From JABFRJ01 sp031374735 (GTDB lineage Bacteria; Pseudomonadota; Alphaproteobacteria; Rhizobiales; Hyphomicrobiaceae), in assembly GCA_031374735.1 (NCBI GenBank), contig JANMGQ010000182.1:1-64000 (forward strand): a stretch of DNA of 64,000 nt, read 5' to 3'. Under the pieces are notes generated by a model that worked only from the letters and a program-made list of their open reading frames with translations, ran no database searches and was not told the DNA's origin. A program made the position numbers and the translations under genes. This document shows positions 24,467 through 32,425 of the stretch, one piece after another. Within the stretch, counting starts at the first letter, position 1. Each line of letters begins with the position of its first letter.

Positions 24467-24721
24467 TCAGGAGCCAAAGGGCCGAAGCGCGGTGATGCTG
24501 CTCGACCTTGGGCGCATCACGATGATTGCTAACGGAAGCGCATTCAGATTTTGCTGGTGCTTCATGCTCTGATCAATGGTTACCAAAGCATCGAACCGGC
24601 CCGCCATCTCATTCACGCGGCCTGCTTTTCGGCGTCGGGCTTTGTTACCGTTTCGCCGGCCAACCAAAGGCTTCGGAACAGGCATGGTCGCGTCCTCGCT
24701 TCCGCACTGAGATCGTAGCAC
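24467..24721 (-). pseudogene. Remnant of a DUF5615 (PIN-like) gene
   Basis: The C-terminal half of this 84-residue frame, GRFDALVTIDQSMKHQQNLNALPLAIIVMRPRSS, matches the end of DUF5615 PIN-like proteins (usual form FD.L.T.D.....QQNL....AIVV). The N-terminal half of a normal member is missing: upstream residues are unlike the family, and a GWPAKR-like piece appears in another frame, suggesting indels. It also ends earlier than expected. The family pairs with DUF433 in toxin-antitoxin-like modules, and an intact pair is at 30527-31173. No DUF433 partner remains here. Confidence 0.6.
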
Positions 24722-24748
24722 ACCTGGGCCAGCGGCGTCCCAGATCCA

Positions 24749-25465
24749 TTACCCAGCCTTCGGATCACGCTCGGGCGGTTCAGTGGCCTGTTGCGGCGAA
24801 GCCGCTGCCGGTTCGCTGGCGGGCTTGGTCGCCTTCGGCCCGCCGGTCGAGACGATCACCATGGCCGGGCGCAGTGTGCGGTCTTCGATCGTGTAGCCGG
24901 GCTGGAACACGGTGATGACGGTACCATCGGGCACGTCAGCGTTGGGCTGCTGCATCACGGCTTGATGCAGGTGCGGGTTGAACGGCTGGCCTTGCGCTTC
25001 AATACGCTTGACACCGTGCTTGTCGAGCACAGACAGGAACTCACGCTCGGTCATCTGCACGCCATCGACGAGGCTCTTGAGCGCCGGGTCGATGTCAGCT
25101 GCGCCGGCCGGCACCGAGGCAAGTGCACGCTGGAACGTGTCTCCGATGGTCAGCAGGTCGCGGGCAAAGCGCGTGTTGGCATACTTTGCTGCGTCGTCCT
25201 TCTCGCGCTCGGTGCGCTTGCGCAGGTTGTCCATATCGGCGTGTGCGCGCAGATATTTGTCCTTGAGGTCGGAGACCTCGCGGCGCAGATCTGCAATCAA
25301 GTCATCATGATGTTTCGCACCCGATGAGCCGATGCTTGCCGGTCCGGACGTTGCCTCGGAGGCGGGTGCTGGCGAGGCCTGCGGCCCAGGGTTTTGGCCG
25401 CCGGGAGATTGCGAACCGTGGGGCTCAGACTCAGCAGGCTTCGAGCCGGGGGTATCGGTGCTCAT
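24749..25465 (-). CDS. grpE: GrpE, nucleotide exchange factor for DnaK
   Basis: A 238-residue cytoplasmic co-chaperone that releases ADP from DnaK. The N-terminal 55 residues are low-complexity (Pro, Ser, Gly, Ala); then comes the coiled-coil LRREVSDLKDKYLRAHADMDNLRKRTEREK and the beta domain ending FNPHLHQAVMQQPNADVPDGTVITVFQPGYTIEDRTLRPAMVIVSTGG. A 30-residue acidic/proline tail follows. Usually hrcA lies just upstream of grpE in this group; here that side holds the divergent dinB gene, so hrcA must be elsewhere. No CIRCE site is seen upstream. Confidence 0.95.
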   Translation of the reverse strand: MSTDTPGSKPAESEPHGSQSPGGQNPGPQASPAPASEATSGPASIGSSGAKHHDDLIADLRREVSDLKDKYLRAHADMDNLRKRTEREKDDAAKYANTRFARDLLTIGDTFQRALASVPAGAADIDPALKSLVDGVQMTEREFLSVLDKHGVKRIEAQGQPFNPHLHQAVMQQPNADVPDGTVITVFQPGYTIEDRTLRPAMVIVSTGGPKATKPASEPAAASPQQATEPPERDPKAG

Positions 25466-25657
25466 GTCTGGCAGGTTTCGCCGAAGCCCGGCGCCCTCTT
25501 TTTATGGATAGGAATTTGAGCGCATATCGGCCGCAATGAACAAAAAATCAAGCCGCCAGCAGAGCAAACGGCCGGCAATTCACACCAGAGAGATTGCCGT
25601 GACGCGCCGCGGCACGGCTGGTATTGCACGGCGCTATCTCATGTCTGTGAGTACCAC

Positions 25658-26179
25658 ATGATAACGCCTGCTTATGTCCAGACCATGGCGCGCTACAACC
25701 GCTGGCAAAACGGCAGCCTCTATAGTGCCGCATCTCGCCTGACGGATGCAGAACGGCGCGAGAATCGCGGCGCGTTCTTCGGCTCGGTGCATGGCACGTT
25801 GTGCCATCTGGTGTTTGGCGATCGCGCCTGGATGTGGCGCTTTACCAAAGACGAGACGCTGCGGCCGATCATCAAGAGCACAGCTGAAACGGCGACGTTC
25901 ATCCAAGGCTGGGATGCCTTGCAGGCCGAGCGCGTCGTGATGGACACCCGCATCGCGGCCTGGGCCGCGTCGCTGACACCAGCCGACCTTGCTGGTGACC
26001 TGACCTACGTGTCGGTCGCAGCCGGCCATCAATCGACGAAACCGATGGGATTGCTGGTCATCCACATGTTCAACCATCAGACGCATCACCGCGGGCAAGC
26101 GCACGCCCTGCTGACCGGCTTCGGCCTATCGCTTGAGGATACGGACCTTCCGGCCCTGCCGCCGCCACAACCCGCTTGA
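25658..26179 (+). CDS. DinB/YfiT family putative metal-dependent protein
   Basis: A 173-residue four-helix-bundle protein of the DinB family. The metal-binding His pattern is present: HGTLCHLVFGDRAWMW near residue 50 and HMFNHQTHHRGQAHALLTGFG near residue 135. The family includes thiol-dependent metal enzymes (mycothiol or bacillithiol transferases) and uncharacterised stress proteins; in alphaproteobacteria the substrate is unknown. It lies between grpE (divergent) and the groESL promoter, 120 bases before CIRCE. Confidence 0.85.
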   Translation: MITPAYVQTMARYNRWQNGSLYSAASRLTDAERRENRGAFFGSVHGTLCHLVFGDRAWMWRFTKDETLRPIIKSTAETATFIQGWDALQAERVVMDTRIAAWAASLTPADLAGDLTYVSVAAGHQSTKPMGLLVIHMFNHQTHHRGQAHALLTGFGLSLEDTDLPALPPPQPA

Positions 26180-26256
26180 CGGGCAACCCGCACGCCACGG
26201 GCCACCCCGGCGGTAAGCAAGCGCCACAATTTCGCCGCCGCGCCCCATCAACTGCC

Positions 26257-26285
26257 TTGACAGCGGATGGGTCCGCACCTATTTC
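26257..26285 (+). promoter_or_regulatory. Putative housekeeping promoter of groESL
   Basis: TTGACA at 26257-26262 and TATTTC at 26280-26285 are separated by 17 bases. Transcription would begin about ten bases before the CIRCE element, the usual arrangement for HrcA-controlled groE operons. Confidence 0.6.
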
Positions 26286-26295
26286 ACCCATGCGA

Positions 26296-26322
26296 TTAGC
26301 ACTCCTCTTTTGTGAGTGCTAT
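26296..26322 (+). promoter_or_regulatory. CIRCE operator (HrcA binding site)
   Basis: The sequence TTAGCACTC, nine bases, then GAGTGCTAT matches the CIRCE consensus (TTAGCACTC-N9-GAGTGCTAA) except for the last base. It lies about 86 bases before the groES start. HrcA should repress groESL here and release it on heat stress. Confidence 0.95.
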
Positions 26323-26407
26323 CGACGACATCAAAGCGCCTTCCAGCGCCTGATTAACCGTGGCTCAGCCCCTGAGCCGCGCAGCAAAACTTTGTTTCGG
26401 AGCAAAA

Positions 26408-26704
26408 ATGGCCATGAACTTCCGCCCCCTGCACGACCGCGTGGTCGTCAAGCGCGTCGACAGCGAAACCAAGTCTGCCGGTGGCATCATCATCCCGGAT
26501 ACCGCCGCTGAAAAGCCCCAGCAGGGCGAAGTCATCGCCGTTGGTCCTGGCGCCCGCGACGAAGCCGGCAAGCTCGTCCCCCTGGACGTCAAGAAGGGTG
26601 ATAAGGTCCTATTCGGCAAGTGGTCCGGCACCGAAGTCAAGATCGACGGCAAAGAGCTGCTGATCATGAAAGAAAGCGACATCATGGGCGTGATGGCGAA
26701 GTAA
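26408..26704 (+). CDS. groES: Co-chaperonin GroES
   Basis: A 98-residue cytoplasmic protein that caps the GroEL ring. The complete family sequence is seen: FRPLHDRVVVKRV, the mobile loop ETKSAGGIIIPDTA, and the C-terminal DGKELLIMKESDIMGVM. The ATG at 26408 has GGAG five bases upstream; the ATG at 26414 is possible. It is the first gene of the CIRCE-controlled operon; groEL follows after a 134-base gap that can fold into hairpins. Confidence 0.97.
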   Translation: MAMNFRPLHDRVVVKRVDSETKSAGGIIIPDTAAEKPQQGEVIAVGPGARDEAGKLVPLDVKKGDKVLFGKWSGTEVKIDGKELLIMKESDIMGVMAK

Positions 26705-26705
26705 C

Positions 26706-26811
26706 GCCCGCGCTTCGCGGGCTGCGAGTTGCGAGTTGCGAATAGCGAATTGGGGTGAACCCGTCGCAGCACCTTGCCCCAACTCGCAACTCGCAACTTA
26801 CAATTCGCAAG
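26706..26811 (+). promoter_or_regulatory. Stem-loops in the groES-groEL intergenic region
   Basis: Right after the groES stop, GCCCGCG-CTT-CGCGGGC forms a short perfect hairpin (26706-26722). Next, GTTGCGAATAGCGAATTGGGG (26734-26754) pairs with CCCCAACTCGCAACTCGCAAC (from 26777) at about 18 of 21 positions. The left arm also contains repeated GCGAGTT units. These structures could mark an RNA processing or attenuation point that sets different GroES and GroEL levels; this is inference. Confidence 0.6.
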
Positions 26812-26838
26812 CAACCCCCATCCGGAGCCAGCCACACC

Positions 26839-28494
26839 ATGGCCGCTAAAGACGTCAAGTTCTCAGTCGAAGCTCGCGAGCGCATGCTGCGCGGCGTCGA
26901 TATCCTCGCCAACGCTGTCCGCGTCACGCTCGGCCCCAAGGGCCGTAACGTCGTGATCGAGAAGAGTTTCGGCGCGCCCCGCATCACCAAGGACGGCGTC
27001 ACTGTCGCCAAGGAAATCGAACTTGAAGACAAGTTCGAGAACATGGGCGCACAGATGGTCAAAGACGTCGCTCAGAAGACCAACGACACCGCCGGCGATG
27101 GCACCACCACCGCAACGGTTCTGGCTCAGTCGATCGTGCGTGAAGGCATGAAAGCCGTCGCCGCCGGCATGAACCCGATGGACTTGAAGCGCGGCTTCGA
27201 CAAGGCCGTTCTCCAGGTCGTCGAAGAAATCAAGAAGAAAGCCAAGAAGATCAAGAACACCGCCGAAGTGGCCCAGGTCGGCACCATCTCGGCCAATGGC
27301 GAAGCCGCCATCGGTGACATGATCGCTGAAGCCATGCAGAAAGTCGGCAACGAAGGCGTCATCACCGTCGAAGAGGCCAAGAGCCTCGACAGCGAACTGA
27401 CCGTCGTCGAAGGTATGCAGTTCGATCGCGGCTACCTGTCGCCGTACTTCATCACCAACGCAGAAAAGATGATCGCTGAGCTCGACGACGTGCTCGTGCT
27501 CATCCACGAGAAGAAGCTGGCCTCGCTCCAGCCGCTGCTGCCGGTTCTCGAAGCCGTCGTGCAGTCGGGCAAGCCGCTGCTGATCATCGCTGAAGAAGTC
27601 GAAGGCGAAGCCTTGGCGACCCTCGTCGTCAACAAGCTCCGCGGCGGCCTCAAGGTTGCAGCCGTCAAGGCACCAGGCTTCGGTGATCGCCGCAAGGCGA
27701 TGCTCGAAGACATCGCGGTTCTCTGCAACGGTCAGGTGATCTCGGAAGACCTCGGCATCAAGCTCGAGAACGTTACGATGGACATGCTCGGCCGCGCCAA
27801 GCGCGTGCGTATCGAGAAGGAAAACACAACAATCGTCGACGGCGCCGGCAAGAAAAAAGACATCGAAGCCCGCGTCAACCAGATCAAGGCGCAGATCGAA
27901 GAAACCACCTCGGACTACGACAAAGAGAAGCTCCAGGAGCGTCTTGCTAAACTTGCTGGCGGTGTTGCCGACATCAAGGTCGGCGGCGCCACCGAGATCG
28001 AAGTCAAGGAGCGCAAGGATCGCGTCGACGACGCGCTGAACGCAACCCGTGCGGCCGTCGAAGAAGGTGTCGTTGCTGGCGGCGGCGTTTGCCTGCTTAA
28101 GGCTTCGCTCAACATCACGGTCAAGGGTGACAACCCCGACCAGGAAGCTGGCATCCAGATCATCCGTCGCGCATTGCAGGCTCCGATCCGTCAGATCGCT
28201 GAGAACGCTGGCGTCGAAGGCTCGATCGTGGTCGGCAAGGTCTCGGAAGGCAAGTCCTCGACGTTCGGCTACGACGCCCAGAACGACGAGTACGGCGACA
28301 TGATCGAAAAGGGCATCATCGACCCGGCGAAGGTCGTGCGCACCGCCCTTCAGGACGCAGCCTCGGTTGCCTCCCTCATGATCACCACGGAAGCCGGCAT
28401 CGCCGAAGCGCCGAAGCGCTCGTCAGGCGGCGCAGGCGGCGGCGGTGGCATGGGCGGAATGGGTGGCATGGGCGGCATGGACGGCATGATGTAA
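26839..28494 (+). CDS. groEL: Chaperonin GroEL
   Basis: A 551-residue subunit of the 60-kDa chaperonin ring. Nucleotide-binding motifs are intact (VTLGPKGRNVV, NDTAGDGTTTATVLAQ, GGVCLLKA), as is the C-terminal GGM repeat tail ending GGMDGMM. The ATG at 26839 gives the universal MAAKDVKF start. It is the second gene of the CIRCE operon. A partial, decayed copy of its last third lies 1.3 kb downstream at 29785-30387. Confidence 0.98.
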   Translation: MAAKDVKFSVEARERMLRGVDILANAVRVTLGPKGRNVVIEKSFGAPRITKDGVTVAKEIELEDKFENMGAQMVKDVAQKTNDTAGDGTTTATVLAQSIVREGMKAVAAGMNPMDLKRGFDKAVLQVVEEIKKKAKKIKNTAEVAQVGTISANGEAAIGDMIAEAMQKVGNEGVITVEEAKSLDSELTVVEGMQFDRGYLSPYFITNAEKMIAELDDVLVLIHEKKLASLQPLLPVLEAVVQSGKPLLIIAEEVEGEALATLVVNKLRGGLKVAAVKAPGFGDRRKAMLEDIAVLCNGQVISEDLGIKLENVTMDMLGRAKRVRIEKENTTIVDGAGKKKDIEARVNQIKAQIEETTSDYDKEKLQERLAKLAGGVADIKVGGATEIEVKERKDRVDDALNATRAAVEEGVVAGGGVCLLKASLNITVKGDNPDQEAGIQIIRRALQAPIRQIAENAGVEGSIVVGKVSEGKSSTFGYDAQNDEYGDMIEKGIIDPAKVVRTALQDAASVASLMITTEAGIAEAPKRSSGGAGGGGGMGGMGGMGGMDGMM

Positions 28495-28503
28495 GCTGGG
28501 CGT

Positions 28504-28583
28504 GCGTGGCGGCCGGCTCTCCGCAGGAGAGTCGCCACGCACAATCAAGAACGAGCCGCCCCGGGGAGCAATCTCCGGGGCGG
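28504..28583 (+). terminator. Tandem hairpins after groEL
   Basis: Hairpin one has GCGTGGCG and CGCCACGC outer arms with an inner CTCTCC-GCA-GGAGAG stem (28504-28540). Hairpin two pairs CCGCCCCGG with CCGGGGCGG around GGAGCAATCT (28556-28583). The T-run is weak, so termination may be only partly intrinsic. A similar second hairpin follows the groEL pseudogene. Confidence 0.65.
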
Positions 28584-28627
28584 ATTGCGTTTGGAGTTCC
28601 CGCGCAAGGAGCCGGTCGCGAGTTTTG

Positions 28628-28978
28628 CTACCGAGTAGCAAGGTGAAAAGCTCGTTTGATTTCCGTTTCCGCATCAAAACTGACAGCAGGTGGAACGCAG
28701 ATGAAAAGCACACCGCCAAATATCTGCTCCATGTAGCACCCCGCTGCCTCCACCCGAGCCCACAGCATGCATAGTCCGTTGCTTTCTGTGTCGTCTCGTG
28801 AAAGGCAGAATTCATGAACGCGCCAGTGTCCTGGATCGGCGACGCAGACAAACTCAATTTCGCCGTCCGCTCGTGTTGCAACCTCGACGATGTCGCGAAA
28901 ATTTGCGACCTCAGACATGAATGGCACGGCTTCGAGACGGACTCGATTTTCAGCGATCCGCACCACTGGTAGCGACAT
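28628..28978 (-). CDS. DUF4265-like protein
   Basis: A 116-residue soluble protein. Features matching my recollection of DUF4265 are RLEAVPFMSEVANFRDIVEVATR near the start and ICVPPAVSFDAE near the end. It contains no signal peptide or membrane segment. The start is uncertain (28978, or an upstream ATG at 29020). It lies on the same strand just after higA, between the intact groEL and its broken copy, so it belongs to the small accessory patch. Function is unknown; DUF4265 proteins are sometimes immunity-like or lie near accessory genes, but nothing here shows this. Confidence 0.6.
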   Translation of the reverse strand: MSLPVVRIAENRVRLEAVPFMSEVANFRDIVEVATRADGEIEFVCVADPGHWRVHEFCLSRDDTESNGLCMLWARVEAAGCYMEQIFGGVLFICVPPAVSFDAETEIKRAFHLATR

Positions 28979-29077
28979 AGAGAAGCATTCGAGTGGGAAA
29001 TGAATGGTCACGTGTTCCAACTGCTATTGCTCCAAGTGCCCCCATCCGTTTTGCGATCGAGTTGCAAAAATTGCCCT

Positions 29078-29437
29078 TCACCCCACCAACACATCCGCCG
29101 AAATGCCGAGCCCATCCCTGAGCCGCCGGATTATCTCGACCGTCAACTCGCGCTGCCCCGCCATGACCGACGCGACCGCCTCGCGCGAGCCGAGCAGCGG
29201 CACGAGGTCAGCTTCGCTCATGCCTTTCTGCTCGAGCCGCGCCACAATTGCGCCGATCGGATCGGCACTCGTCCCCATCGGCCAGCGCACCCTCTCGTAG
29301 GCATCGACCAGCGTGACGAGAACATCGAGACGGTCGTCTTCAGGCGTGCCTTCGGACGCCTCCCACAAGCGTTCGATCTCGGCCATGGCGGCGGTATGAT
29401 CGTCGTCTGTCCGTATCGGTTTGATCTCAGTCGCCAT
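29078..29437 (-). CDS. higA: HigA-type antitoxin (HTH, COG5499)
   Basis: A 119-residue antitoxin with a C-terminal helix-turn-helix. The pattern ADPIGAIVARLEQKGMSEADLVPLLGSREAVASVMAGQRELTVEIIRRLRDGLGISADVL is the standard COG5499 form, where the second helix binds the operator. The N-terminal half should wrap the toxin. The start ATG at 29437 overlaps the toxin 3' end by 11 bases. Toxin-first order is normal for higBA. It probably represses its own promoter upstream of higB. Confidence 0.9.
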   Translation of the reverse strand: MATEIKPIRTDDDHTAAMAEIERLWEASEGTPEDDRLDVLVTLVDAYERVRWPMGTSADPIGAIVARLEQKGMSEADLVPLLGSREAVASVMAGQRELTVEIIRRLRDGLGISADVLVG

Positions 29438-29750
29438 ATTGCACCGTCCTCGCGTCGATCTTGTCGTAGTCCGCGTGGGTTCCGATCCACTTGATCCAAA
29501 CGATGCCGCGCCTGTAGTGCACCGATGCGACCATGCGGTAGGCGTTGCCTCGGATGTTGAACACCAATCGGTCGGCGCTGACGATGCTGACGGCACCGAA
29601 ACTGGCTCGCACATCTGACGAGGTTACCCACTGTGCTGCTTCTGTTTCATCGTACCTTGAATCCAGAGCCTTCACCAATGCATCGTGATCTGGCTGAGCG
29701 GAGCACGCCGCCATAAATTCTCGGAGTTTGCGTCGTGCGATGATCCGCAT
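29427..29750 (-). CDS. higB: HigB-type mRNA interferase toxin
   Basis: A 107-residue RelE-fold toxin of the HigB_toxin family: MRIIARRKLREF at the start, SADRLVFNIRGNAYRMVASVHYRRGIVWIKWIGTHADYDKID in the core. It would cleave mRNA at the ribosome, and is neutralised by the adjacent HigA. The start at 29750 is followed by the family N-terminus; an ATG at 29774 is less likely. Transcription starts inside or just before the groEL remnant, 35 bases away on the other strand. Confidence 0.9.
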   Translation of the reverse strand: MRIIARRKLREFMAACSAQPDHDALVKALDSRYDETEAAQWVTSSDVRASFGAVSIVSADRLVFNIRGNAYRMVASVHYRRGIVWIKWIGTHADYDKIDARTVQYGD

Positions 29751-29784
29751 TTGTTCATGCTGAGCGTGCCCCAAGAGGTTGTCA

Positions 29785-30387
29785 AGTCGTGCGCAAGCTC
29801 GAAAACGTCACGATCGACTTGCTCGGCCGCGCCAAGCGCGTGCGTATCGAGAAGGAAAACACCACAATCGTCGACGGCGCCGGCAAGAAAAAAGACATCG
29901 AAGCCCGCGTCAACCAGATCAAGGCGCGAGAATCGAAGAAACCACCTCGGACTACGACAAAGAGAAGCTCCAGGAGCGTCTTGCTAAACTTGCTGGCGGC
30001 GGCGTTTGCCCGCTGAAGGCTTCGCTCAACATCACGGTCAAGGGTGACAACCCCGACCAGTAAGCCGGCATCCAGATCATCCGTCGCGCGCTGCAGGCTC
30101 CGATCCGTCAAATTGCCGAAAACGCTGGCGTTGAATGCTCGATCGTGGTCGGCAAGGTCTCGGAAGGTAAGTCCTCGACGTTCGGCCCAGGATGCGTCTC
30201 TGGCGCCCAGAACGACGAGTACGGCGACATGATCGAAAAGGGCATCATCGACCCGGCCAAGGTCGTGTGCACCGCTCTCCAGGACGCAGCCTCGGTTGCG
30301 TCGCTGATGATCACCACAGAAGCCGGCATCGCCGAAGCGCCGAAGCGCGGCGCCGGTGGCATGGGCGGAATGGACGGCATGATGTAA
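29785..30387 (+). pseudogene. Partial, decayed groEL copy (3' third)
   Basis: The segment matches groEL from about codon 308 to the stop, nearly identical at the DNA level over most of its length. It lacks the first two thirds and start. Lesions: a frameshift in ...IKARE.., a deletion of about 120 bases that removes the block between two GCTGGCGG direct repeats, an in-frame TAA after NPDQ, an insertion near GPGCVSG, and loss of part of the GGM tail. It ends with GMDGMM and stop. Two hairpins follow, as after the intact gene. It cannot make a chaperonin. Confidence 0.93.
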
Positions 30388-30393
30388 GCCGGT

Positions 30394-30470
30394 TGGTGTC
30401 TGACCTCTGGTCAGACACCATTGCTCGACCCTGAGACTTAAGCCGCCCAGGAGAGCGATCTCCGGGGCGG
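30394..30470 (+). terminator. Tandem hairpins after the groEL remnant
   Basis: TGGTGTCTGACC and GGTCAGACACCA form a perfect 12-bp stem with a three-base loop (30394-30420). A second stem CCGCCC...GGGGCGG (30443-30470) is a close copy of the hairpin after the intact groEL, showing that the duplicated segment includes the terminator region. Confidence 0.7.
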
Positions 30471-30526
30471 GTTTGCGGGGCGGGTTTGCGTTTGACGAAA
30501 GAGTTCGATGCGAGCAGATTGGTGCT

Positions 30527-30772
30527 ATGGACTATACCAAGATCATCACCATCGAGCCCGGCAAGCGCAGCGGTCAGCCGTGCATCCGTGGCATGCGCAT
30601 TACAGTTTACGACATCCTCGGTTATCTAGCTGGCGGGACGACACAAGAGGAATTACTCGGCGAGTTCCCGGAGCTCACAGTTGACGACATCCGCGCCTGT
30701 TTCGCGTTCGCCGCCGACATGGGGCGCCGCGTCGCCATCGCGTCCCCACCGATCCGAGAAGCCGCGGAATGA
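30527..30772 (+). CDS. DUF433 family protein (antitoxin-like)
   Basis: An 81-residue DUF433 protein with a predicted helix-turn-helix: ITIEPGKRSGQPCIRGMRITVYDILGYLAGGTTQEELLGEFPELTVDDIRACFAFAADMGRR is the family consensus. It overlaps the DUF5615 gene by four bases (ATGA). The two families occur together in many genomes as a predicted type II toxin-antitoxin-like pair, with DUF433 as the antitoxin. The ATG at 30527 has no strong ribosome site. It follows the groEL remnant. Confidence 0.88.
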   Translation: MDYTKIITIEPGKRSGQPCIRGMRITVYDILGYLAGGTTQEELLGEFPELTVDDIRACFAFAADMGRRVAIASPPIREAAE

Positions 30773-31173
30773 AGCTTCTCCTCGACGAGAACTTGTCGCC
30801 CGCTCTCGTCGGACGATTGGCTTCGAGTTCCGTCGAATGTGTCCACGTCTCACGCGTCGGCCTTATTGCCGTCGATGACGACGAGATCTGGTCGGTCGCG
30901 GCCCGCGAAGGCTTCGTGATCGTCACCAAGGACAAAGATATTCAGCAAAAAGCGATGCTGTTCGGCCCTCCGCCGCAAGTCGTTCGGCTCGCGATTGGCA
31001 ATCGCTCTCTCGCGGAGACCAGCACTGTGCTCCGCGCGCATGTCGATGCGATCCGCGCGTTCGTTGCGCAGCCGGAACGCGCCATTCTGCTTATCGGCCG
31101 CGAGGATGCTGCGCAACGTCACCTTTGCCGCCATCCGACGGCGGCGGCCAGGCGGTCCGATGGGGGAGCATGA
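30769..31173 (+). CDS. DUF5615 family PIN-like protein (putative toxin)
   Basis: A 134-residue PIN-like protein with acidic residues placed as in nucleases: MKLLLDENLSPALVGRL, AVDDDEIWSVAAREGFVIVTKDKDIQQ. It is the predicted effector of the DUF433/DUF5615 pair. The last 25 residues (HLCRHPTAAARRSDGGA) are unlike the family, so the normal end may have been lost; it stops four bases before the MFS start. Toxicity for this family is not well shown experimentally. Confidence 0.85.
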   Translation: MKLLLDENLSPALVGRLASSSVECVHVSRVGLIAVDDDEIWSVAAREGFVIVTKDKDIQQKAMLFGPPPQVVRLAIGNRSLAETSTVLRAHVDAIRAFVAQPERAILLIGREDAAQRHLCRHPTAAARRSDGGA

Positions 31174-31177
31174 TCGG

Positions 31178-32347
31178 ATGGCCTTTTTCCGCAATCGCGC
31201 GGTTAATCTGCTGAACCTGCATTTCGCGCTCCATGCCATCGCTGTCGCAGGCGGGGGCGCGTTTCTGTTGGTCTATCTCGTGAAAGCCGATGTGCCGCCA
31301 CACGCCGCGCTGTTGTCCATCGCGCTGGTTCTGCTCGGACGGTTTCTGGTGCGCCCGTTCCTGGTCGGCTTTGCCATCCGCTTTGGGATGCGGCCGTTGC
31401 TCATCTTCGGCACGGTACTGACGGCGCTGCAATATCCGCTGCTGGCCGAGGTCGAGGGCATCGGCACGGTGCTGGTGCTGTTGGTCGCGCTGTCAGCCAT
31501 CGGCGATACCATCTACTGGACCTGCTATCACGCCTACTATGCGTCCATTGGCGATGATGCGCATCGCGGCCATCAACTTGGCGCGCGCGAGGCGTTTGCA
31601 GCGCTGATCAGCGTTGCAAGTCCCCTCGTCACAGGGTGGTTGCTCGCCGGTGCCGGCCCGCGCATGGCGTTTGGTGTCAACGGCGTGGTTGCGTTGCTGG
31701 CTGCGGCCCCGCTGTTCTTTGCGCCCGACGTGACGGTGCAGCGGACAGCGCCAAGCCCACTCAAGGCTGCGCGGCGCAGCATGGTGTTGTTTGCCGCCGA
31801 CGGATGGATGGCGGCCGGCTATCTGATGGTCTGGCAACTGGCTCTGTTCAAGGCGCTTGGCGAAAGTTTCATCGCCTTTGGTGGTGCGCTTGCCGTTGCA
31901 GCATTATCAGCGGCCATCGTCGGGCCGTTGCTCGGCCGGTGGATCGATGGCGGGCAGGGGCAGAGGGCCGTCATCTACACCGCAGCCGTGTTCGCCACGG
32001 TCATTTTTGCGCGCGCCATCGCAACCAACAATGCGGCCCTTGCTGTTGCAGCCAATGCGGCCGGTGCCTTGGTTGGTGCGCTCTACATGCCGACGCTCAT
32101 GACAGCGGTCTATACCGATGCCAAGAACTCGTCGTGTCCGTTCCGGTTCCACGTGGCGACGGAGGGTGCGTGGGACTTGGGCGGCGCGCTTGGACTGTTG
32201 GTCGCAGCCGGGTTTGCCTATGCCGGCCTGCCCTATTGGTTGAGCATCAGCCTTGCGCTTGCCGGCATCAGCCTCAACGTGGCGGCGCTCCGCGGGTACT
32301 ATGGCCCACGGCCGACGGAGACTGCCTCGGTTGCCGAGTCGGGCTGA
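31178..32347 (+). CDS. Major facilitator superfamily transporter
   Basis: A 389-residue inner-membrane protein with about eleven or twelve hydrophobic segments starting AVNLLNLHFALHAIAVAGGGAFLLVYLV. It belongs to an MFS branch of unknown substrate. The ATG at 31178 is preceded by a GGGGGAG site; an ATG at 31160 would lie inside the DUF5615 gene. Its close spacing after the DUF5615 stop is probably chance. The RraA-like gene follows 78 bases later. Confidence 0.8.
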   Translation: MAFFRNRAVNLLNLHFALHAIAVAGGGAFLLVYLVKADVPPHAALLSIALVLLGRFLVRPFLVGFAIRFGMRPLLIFGTVLTALQYPLLAEVEGIGTVLVLLVALSAIGDTIYWTCYHAYYASIGDDAHRGHQLGAREAFAALISVASPLVTGWLLAGAGPRMAFGVNGVVALLAAAPLFFAPDVTVQRTAPSPLKAARRSMVLFAADGWMAAGYLMVWQLALFKALGESFIAFGGALAVAALSAAIVGPLLGRWIDGGQGQRAVIYTAAVFATVIFARAIATNNAALAVAANAAGALVGALYMPTLMTAVYTDAKNSSCPFRFHVATEGAWDLGGALGLLVAAGFAYAGLPYWLSISLALAGISLNVAALRGYYGPRPTETASVAESG

Positions 32348-32425
32348 GCCGATAGGCCTACTCAGACATTGCTTGAAAGAGTTTGTGATGCCAACTCGAC
32401 CAACAGCCGCCAAACGGAGCTTCCC

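Noticed and set aside
29779..30063. Separate short genes inside the groEL remnant
   Set aside because: The short frames are pieces of one decayed groEL copy broken by frameshifts, a deletion and a stop.
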